Of a stretch of DNA of 64,000 bases, positions 58,331 through 64,000 are shown in pieces. The position numbers and the translations under genes are program-made. The stretch comes from an uncultured Chloroflexota bacterium (GTDB lineage: Bacteria > Chloroflexota > Anaerolineae > Anaerolineales > Anaerolineaceae), in contig CADACE010000019.1 of assembly GCA_902786265.1 (NCBI GenBank), positions 1 through 64,000 of the forward strand. The letters run 5' to 3'. Below the pieces are notes generated by a model that searched no databases, was not told the origin of the DNA, and saw only the letters and a list, made by a program, of their open reading frames with translations. Numbering within the stretch: the first letter of the stretch is position 1; each line of letters begins with the position of its first letter.

Positions 58331-60553
58331 ATGACGAAAAAAAATTATTGGCTGCTCATTCTACTCATAGTCATCTGTATTGCGTCAGTATTACTGGTAA
58401 ACCGCGATATCAAAGAATATAAATACGTCTTCCCGTACGCGAGGGATTTTACTGCCGAAAGCATGCAGAAAGGTTTTTATCAGCTCGGTGATCTGATCAC
58501 ACTTAAACCGGGACAATATAAAATTCATTATTACGGAGAAACAAACGGAAATCAAAATGGATTTCGTGTGATCGACACAAACGGGAATGTGCTCACAGAA
58601 GATCTTTTTCCACAGGGAGAATTTGAGGTCGCTGCTGATTTACCGATAAGCGGAAGTTCCGTACAAATCCGGCCCGGAGTTTTTTATGAGGCAGACAGTT
58701 CTGGTCTGCTCATCAAAAAATTCATGATCTATTGTCCTAACGTACTTTACCGGGAAGCACTGATTTCTCACGCAGTCACAACATTCTGTATTCTCATCCT
58801 GTTTTCGCTGCTGATTCTGCGGTTTTGTTTTCCGAACACCTGGAAAAAAATCATACCGCAATGGATCCGGGGCGAAAATGAAAAGATATTCCTTCTTTTT
58901 GTGCTGCTAACAGCAGCCTCAAGTTTTCCCATGTGGATCAAAGATTCATACATTATCGGCGATGATTTTCTGTTCCACCTTGCAAGGATACAGGGAATTG
59001 CGGATTCATTGCGAGCCGGTTACTTTCCGGCCAGGATCCACCTGTTTACACTTTCGAATTACGGCCATGGCAGCGGTTTCTTTTATCCTCAGGTTTGGAT
59101 CTATATTCCGGCGGTCATGCGCCTGTGCGGTTATTCGATATTGACCTGCTATTACACTTTCGTTACAATATGCGCATTCTTTTCAATCGTGGCAATTTAT
59201 TACTGCACATACCGGATCAGCAGAAACAAAACAGCGGGAATGCTGGCTGCCATCATGTATGCATACGCGTCTTATCGTCTGATCAACATTTACTACAGAG
59301 CGGCTTTGGGAGAGATACAGGCTTTCATTTTTGCCCCGCTGATCATCAGTGCCGCTTATGATATCACTCATGATCATACAGAAAAATGGCCGGTGCTGGC
59401 ATTCGGCTTTTTCGGTCTGCTCGGTGCTCACCTCATTACCCTTGGAATCTTTGGAATTGTTTTTCTTGTCATACTTGCTGCAAACATCCGAAAGCTGTTT
59501 CAAGACAAAAAGATCATTCTGTCTATCATAAAAGCCGGTATCTGCGTTATTTTCACTTATGCTTATTTTATTCTTCCGCTGATCGAGCAGTGGCAGACAA
59601 CAGAGCTGGCAATCAACAGTTACCTCTCCGGTCAAAGTGATATCGACGCCCATCCACCGTATATTTGGACCGATCTTTTCGCAGTTTTTCATACATGGGC
59701 TTTTTATAACCAAAGAAGACACCCGTTTCCGGGAATTCCCCTGCTGATCTCCGCACTGCTGCCTTTTTTCACGCTCCGGGACAAACGTGAAAATATGAGA
59801 TTCATCCGCTTTTTGACAGCTGCCGCGATATTTTCTTTATGGATGGGGACAAATCTATTCCCCTGGATTCATTTCCGCTGGCTGCTTTCCCGGTTGCAAT
59901 TTTCCTGGCGTCTCATGGCCATACCTACCATACTGCTGCCTATATGCGGAGGAACCGCACTCGCTGAACTGCCTCTGAAAATCAGCAAAAAAGTATTGAC
60001 ACTGGTTGTACTGCTGGTTTGTTCTGCGCTGACAGTACCTTTCATAATTCATGTTTTTGAAGAACATATCCGTTATACGGAAAATTTCATTCTTGAAGAT
60101 GACCGGCTTGGTACCGGAGAATATCTGCCTGTCGGGATCAGCAAAGCAGATTACAGAGATTTTACGGCGAAGAATCAGAACTCCGTGCTTTACAAGGGGG
60201 ATGTGATCCCGGTTGATAATCCAAAACGAAGCGGGTTGAGTTTTTCCTTCGATTTTGACCTCACCGGAACAGAATCTGGCGGGGAATTTGAAATACCGCT
60301 TACCTATTACAACGGTTATGAGGGCACCTTCAAAAACGGTGATGACACAAAGCGAATTCAAGTCTATCAATCGAAACTGGGGCTGACCGCTGTAAACGGC
60401 ATTGATGCATCCAGCGGCAGCATACGGGTATGGTATGAGAAAACCAAAATCCAAAAAATCGGAGAACTCATATCCTTAATCAGTATCGCGATGATTCTTG
60501 CCGCAATGATTCATACCGGACGAAAAAAAGCATCGATCGTTCAGATGGGATAA
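58331..60553 (+). CDS. PTPS_related/YfhO-like membrane protein, paralogue 1
   Basis: The protein has 740 residues. After one N-terminal helix there is an outer beta-rich domain (about 30-135: LKPGQYKIHYYGETNGNQNGF). Then come a helix, a charged loop (FPNTWKKIIPQWIRGENEK) and about ten membrane helices. The first loop of the membrane domain has IIGDDFLFHLARIQGIADSL, a GT-C-like acidic site, and YGHGSGFFYPQVW. A C-terminal soluble domain follows (TGEYLPVGISKADYRDF to ASSGSIRVWYEKTK). Such proteins, poorly named after pyruvoyl-tetrahydropterin synthase, are probably glycosyltransferases acting on lipid-linked sugars. Two paralogues follow in tandem. Confidence 0.75.
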   Translation: MTKKNYWLLILLIVICIASVLLVNRDIKEYKYVFPYARDFTAESMQKGFYQLGDLITLKPGQYKIHYYGETNGNQNGFRVIDTNGNVLTEDLFPQGEFEVAADLPISGSSVQIRPGVFYEADSSGLLIKKFMIYCPNVLYREALISHAVTTFCILILFSLLILRFCFPNTWKKIIPQWIRGENEKIFLLFVLLTAASSFPMWIKDSYIIGDDFLFHLARIQGIADSLRAGYFPARIHLFTLSNYGHGSGFFYPQVWIYIPAVMRLCGYSILTCYYTFVTICAFFSIVAIYYCTYRISRNKTAGMLAAIMYAYASYRLINIYYRAALGEIQAFIFAPLIISAAYDITHDHTEKWPVLAFGFFGLLGAHLITLGIFGIVFLVILAANIRKLFQDKKIILSIIKAGICVIFTYAYFILPLIEQWQTTELAINSYLSGQSDIDAHPPYIWTDLFAVFHTWAFYNQRRHPFPGIPLLISALLPFFTLRDKRENMRFIRFLTAAAIFSLWMGTNLFPWIHFRWLLSRLQFSWRLMAIPTILLPICGGTALAELPLKISKKVLTLVVLLVCSALTVPFIIHVFEEHIRYTENFILEDDRLGTGEYLPVGISKADYRDFTAKNQNSVLYKGDVIPVDNPKRSGLSFSFDFDLTGTESGGEFEIPLTYYNGYEGTFKNGDDTKRIQVYQSKLGLTAVNGIDASSGSIRVWYEKTKIQKIGELISLISIAMILAAMIHTGRKKASIVQMG

Positions 60554-60560
60554 TTGAAAG

Positions 60561-62702
60561 ATGAATTTTCAAGGCAAACGGATACTGCTGACCATTTTCT
60601 TTCTCCTGATTCTTGCGGGGGGAATCATATGGATCAACAAAGATATTTATCATTTTGAATCGATCCACCTGATCGGCAGATCCTTTTCGGAAGAGGAAGC
60701 ATTTTCCGGTCTGTACCGTCTGGCAGCACAGGAAACGCTTAAAAAGGGGATTTATCATATAGAGTACATCGTGGATCATCCATCTCCGGAAGAACATTAT
60801 GTTTTGTTGGAAGGGGACGACATTATTGCAGAAGGAGAATTTGACGGAAATCCGATACAACTGATAATTGATAAACCCTCACAGCAAATCACCGCCGGAA
60901 TTTTCTTCGGTGGGACCAATAAGGATTTCTATGTAAGCGAAATCAATTATTACTCTGATCATGTTCTTACGCGGGATTCCTTTTTGTATCATCTGTCTTT
61001 GAGTGCGTGCCTTTGCCTGCTGATTTTCTGGCTGATCTTTCGTCTGGTATTTCCGGAACAGTTTCAACGGACTGCAGGAAAAATTCTCACACCCGAACGG
61101 GGACGGCTGCTGATTTTTTTCCTTGTGTTTACAATTCTTATCTGTATTCCATACTATCGTCCTGAATATGTAAAAGGGGATGACAGCACCTATCATATGG
61201 CCCGTATCGAAGGGCTGAAGGCAACATTGGAAAAAGGGATATTCCCACCGCGAATTTATTTGTTTTACCTGAACGGATACGGTTATCCGGGCGGAATTTT
61301 TTATCCGGATATAATGCTGTATTTTCCTGCCATATTGCGTCTGCTCGGATTCAATTTTATACTGACCTATAAAATATTTATTTTTGCACTGAATTTTCTG
61401 GATATCGTTTCCATCTATTTCTGTGTTTCACGCATCACCGGGAAACGGATCCCGGGCATTACCGCTTCTATTCTTTACGGATTAAATGCGTACCGCCTTA
61501 TTGACGTTTTTTACAGAGGGGCTGTCGGTGAACTGCAGGCATTTATCTTCATCCCGCTCATCATATTAGGATTATTTTATATTTTTTCAGGGAAAACAAA
61601 ACGCTGGTGGATCCTTGCGATGGGCTGTACCGGACTGGTCTTATCTCATCTGATCAGCTGCATCCTCTGCGCGATTATGATGACGATCTTTTTCCTGATC
61701 AATATTCGAAAAATCATACACTCACGGGAGATTTTTTCTGCTCTATTAAAAACGGTTCTCATATCAGCAGCTCTTTGCGCTTATTTCATACTTCCCCTGG
61801 CCGAACAGATGCTGACAAATAAAGTGATCTCAAGCCATACCTATTCCGGCGGGATCCCGCTGTTTGCACTGCTCGCGAACAGGGTTATCTGGGATATTCC
61901 CGTGAGACCATATATCGGATATCCGCTTTTGTTCGGATGCTTTGTTTTCCTGTTTCCGCAAACACAGCCGAATGGGTTTCGCAAAACTATACTTTATACA
62001 GCACTGTTTGCACTTTTCGGGTTCTTTTGCGCAACATCATTATTCCCGTGGAAGTTATTGCCATGGCTGAATATCCATATCCAGTTCCCGTGGCGTTTTT
62101 TTATTCCCGCAGTACCGCTGCTTATCGTTGCGGAAACACTCACTTTCCAAAACAGATTCAGTGACAGAGATCAAAAGATATTTCTGGCAGTTCTTTCCGC
62201 ATTCTGCATCCTTTCCGTAATTCCCATATACCAAAGCGCTTTTACCCGCTGGATGGAGTCCCGCGGATACGTGATGGAGAATAACCGAACCGGAAGCAAT
62301 ATGTATCTCCCGATAGGATTTGAACCGGATTTTATCGACAAGAACAGGGATACCGTACTCTCTTCAGATCCGGAATTTGAGACAGTTTCGCATAAAAGGG
62401 GTAATCTGAGTTTCAGCTTTGAGTTTACAGTCAAAGATAAGCACGTTGACTTTGAAATACCACTGCTGTATTACACAGGTTATCAGGCTGAACTCACGAC
62501 CGGTTCAGGATCACAAATTCTTGACACATCCTGCAGCGCCAACGGATTGATTAAAGTCAGCATTGACGATACATATGAAGGTTCGATAACAGCCCGTTAT
62601 CAAAAAACCATTGCTCAGCATGTCGGAGACATCATAACACTTTCAGCGATTGTATTTTGTCTTGCTTATGTATTGATCATCAAACGAAGGATAAATAAAT
62701 GA
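60561..62702 (+). CDS. PTPS_related/YfhO-like membrane protein, paralogue 2
   Basis: The 713-residue protein has the same layout as its neighbour: an N-terminal helix, an outer beta domain, about ten or eleven helices and a C-terminal soluble domain. Matching motifs are VKGDDSTYHMARIEGLKATLEKG and YGYPGGIFYPDIML, then AYRLIDVFYRGAVGELQAFIF. It begins seven bases after paralogue 1 stops, and its stop overlaps the start of paralogue 3 as ATGA. Product likely the same class of GT-C-like enzyme with another acceptor or donor. Confidence 0.75.
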   Translation: MNFQGKRILLTIFFLLILAGGIIWINKDIYHFESIHLIGRSFSEEEAFSGLYRLAAQETLKKGIYHIEYIVDHPSPEEHYVLLEGDDIIAEGEFDGNPIQLIIDKPSQQITAGIFFGGTNKDFYVSEINYYSDHVLTRDSFLYHLSLSACLCLLIFWLIFRLVFPEQFQRTAGKILTPERGRLLIFFLVFTILICIPYYRPEYVKGDDSTYHMARIEGLKATLEKGIFPPRIYLFYLNGYGYPGGIFYPDIMLYFPAILRLLGFNFILTYKIFIFALNFLDIVSIYFCVSRITGKRIPGITASILYGLNAYRLIDVFYRGAVGELQAFIFIPLIILGLFYIFSGKTKRWWILAMGCTGLVLSHLISCILCAIMMTIFFLINIRKIIHSREIFSALLKTVLISAALCAYFILPLAEQMLTNKVISSHTYSGGIPLFALLANRVIWDIPVRPYIGYPLLFGCFVFLFPQTQPNGFRKTILYTALFALFGFFCATSLFPWKLLPWLNIHIQFPWRFFIPAVPLLIVAETLTFQNRFSDRDQKIFLAVLSAFCILSVIPIYQSAFTRWMESRGYVMENNRTGSNMYLPIGFEPDFIDKNRDTVLSSDPEFETVSHKRGNLSFSFEFTVKDKHVDFEIPLLYYTGYQAELTTGSGSQILDTSCSANGLIKVSIDDTYEGSITARYQKTIAQHVGDIITLSAIVFCLAYVLIIKRRINK

Positions 62703-64000
62703 GAAATAAAAGAGCGAAAAATATTTTCCTCCTGATCCTGTTCTGTGCAGCCGGGTTATATCTCATCAACCGGGATCTTTTCCATTTTTCATTTACATTT
62801 CCCTATTCCAGAGAATTTGATTCAGTGACCGCTGCAAAAGGATATTCCCTTATTCTGGAAAGTCTGACACTGAAACCGGGAACATATACAGTTTGCTATA
62901 AGGGTGAAACAAACGGGAAATTGAATGGATTCAGTGTCCGGGATCGGAATGGGACTGTTTTAAGTGAAGGTGCATTCCCGGAAGGGAGAATCAACTACGA
63001 GTTTCCGTTGGTAATTACAGGGACAACCCGACAGATACAATTCGGGATCATCTTTGAGGGAGATAGATCCCGATTGGTGATCGATCAAATCAGGATCACC
63101 GGTGAGCATGTACTCTATAAAGATTCACTGACCCGCCATGCGTTTATTTCTTCTCTGTATCTTGTCATTCTTATGCTTCTTTACATCAGATTGCTTCATC
63201 CGCAAAAATGGTGGATACAGGGAGAAAATGAGCGCATATACCTGTTCCTTTTCCTTATCTCGCTGTTTTCCTGTTTCCCGCTTCTGCGGGGCGATGGATA
63301 TGTTCTTGCCGATGATATGCAGTATCACCTGGCAAGAATCGAAGGGATAGCTCAATCCTGGCAGGCAGGAATTTTCCCTGCACAGATCCATTTGTTTGTG
63401 ATTCAGAACTATGGATACGGAAACGGATTTTATTATCCGCAATTGTGGATGGTCATTCCCGCGGTTCTCCGCTGTCTGGGCTTTTCCGTGATGACCAGCT
63501 ACAACATATTTGTGGTTCTCTGCACTTTCTCCGCTACGCTGTCCGTTTTTGCCTGCACAAAACATATTTCAAATCATAATACAGGAGCAATGATCGCATC
63601 AATGATTTTTGCTTTTGCACCATACCGGCTCATCGACATATATTACCGCGGCGCGTTAGGAGAAATTCAGTCCTTTATTTTTATACCTTTCATTATTTTT
63701 GCACTGTACGATTTTCTGGTATTGCACAAAGACAGGTGGCTGATGCTGGCTTTCGGATTTTTCGGTCTGCTCAGTTCACATATCATCAGCTTTACGATCG
63801 TATGCATCATAATGGCGCTGTTTGTCTGTATATCGCTGATATTCACCCACAGACGCGGGAAATATCTGCTTTTCCTGACAAAAGCGGCTCTTCTGACTGC
63901 ACTGCTCGGCAGTTATTTTCTGATTCCGATGGCAGAGCAATGGAAAAAGACAAGCATTATCGTAAACGTACTGATGTCAGACGCTCCGGGCGGTATAATG
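62699..64000 (+). CDS. PTPS_related/YfhO-like membrane protein, paralogue 3 (cut by window end)
   Basis: The frame opens with ATG at 62699, overlapping the previous stop, and stays open for 434 codons to the last base, so the C-terminus lies outside. It begins MRNKRAKNIFLLILFCAAG. It repeats the pattern of the two upstream proteins: LKPGTYTVCYKGETNGKLNGF in the outer domain, then LADDMQYHLARIEGIAQSWQAG and YGYGNGFYYPQLWM, and YRLIDIYYRGALGEIQSFIF. It is closer to paralogue 1 than to paralogue 2 in the motifs that can be compared. Confidence 0.8.
   Translation, partial: MRNKRAKNIFLLILFCAAGLYLINRDLFHFSFTFPYSREFDSVTAAKGYSLILESLTLKPGTYTVCYKGETNGKLNGFSVRDRNGTVLSEGAFPEGRINYEFPLVITGTTRQIQFGIIFEGDRSRLVIDQIRITGEHVLYKDSLTRHAFISSLYLVILMLLYIRLLHPQKWWIQGENERIYLFLFLISLFSCFPLLRGDGYVLADDMQYHLARIEGIAQSWQAGIFPAQIHLFVIQNYGYGNGFYYPQLWMVIPAVLRCLGFSVMTSYNIFVVLCTFSATLSVFACTKHISNHNTGAMIASMIFAFAPYRLIDIYYRGALGEIQSFIFIPFIIFALYDFLVLHKDRWLMLAFGFFGLLSSHIISFTIVCIIMALFVCISLIFTHRRGKYLLFLTKAALLTALLGSYFLIPMAEQWKKTSIIVNVLMSDAPGGIM

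Overview
The window looks like a chromosomal segment of an anaerobic member of the Chloroflexota, class Anaerolineae. This is an inference from gene content. It carries a MutL-like actin-fold ATPase in a DUF6754/zinc-ribbon/membrane-protein cluster, a CIRCE-controlled groES-groEL operon, a BMP-type nucleoside ABC transporter, several multi-spanning GT-C-like proteins, and an NrdG-like radical SAM protein. No lipopolysaccharide operon is seen. Genes are dense and coupled by ATGA overlaps and good Shine-Dalgarno sites.

Layout. 0.4-2.3 kb: a duplicated secreted protein and a RelE-type toxin-antitoxin pair bracketed by two copies of a short repeat. 2.4 kb: tRNA-Gln. 2.6-6 kb (minus): free methionine-R-sulfoxide reductase, a 50-residue membrane peptide, and a LpxD-like acyltransferase/deacetylase-like/ATP-grasp set. 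6.2-8.4 kb: YhfC-like and GT-C-like membrane proteins. 8.4-10.7 kb (minus): polar amino acid ABC transporter. 10.9-12 kb: TIGR04076 and PAP2 proteins. 12.3-21.5 kb: an eight-gene envelope cluster (DUF6754, membrane proteins, zinc-ribbon protein, MutL-like ATPase, KOW-like protein, LPxTG-type surface protein). 21.7-29.7 kb: tpiA, hsp20, an OmpR-type regulator, a 42-codon gene with its own terminator, a HAD phosphatase, rel, and an acidic Cys protein/DUF2997/radical SAM set. 29.8-36.5 kb: double-thioredoxin/CcdA fusion, VanY-type peptidase, trmD, FGE-fold protein, groES-groEL. 36.6-41.3 kb (minus): nucleoside ABC transporter. 41.4-46.2 kb: sensor-MscS fusion, GNAT, acyltransferase. 46.7-52 kb: unknown protein, sfsA, and convergent genes for a cyclic-nucleotide-binding protein and a PAS-cyclase. 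52.4-64 kb: typA, PHP phosphatase, GT-C-like proteins and three tandem PTPS_related/YfhO-like paralogues, the last cut by the window end.

The most striking non-genic signal is a dispersed family of degenerate repeats with a strict 7-bp period. At least fourteen tracts occur, up to 20 units in unbroken register. They lie mostly between genes, several run into gene ends and supply the stop codon, and one lies inside a reading frame. Some are folded back as long inverted repeats, one of which encloses an intrinsic terminator.
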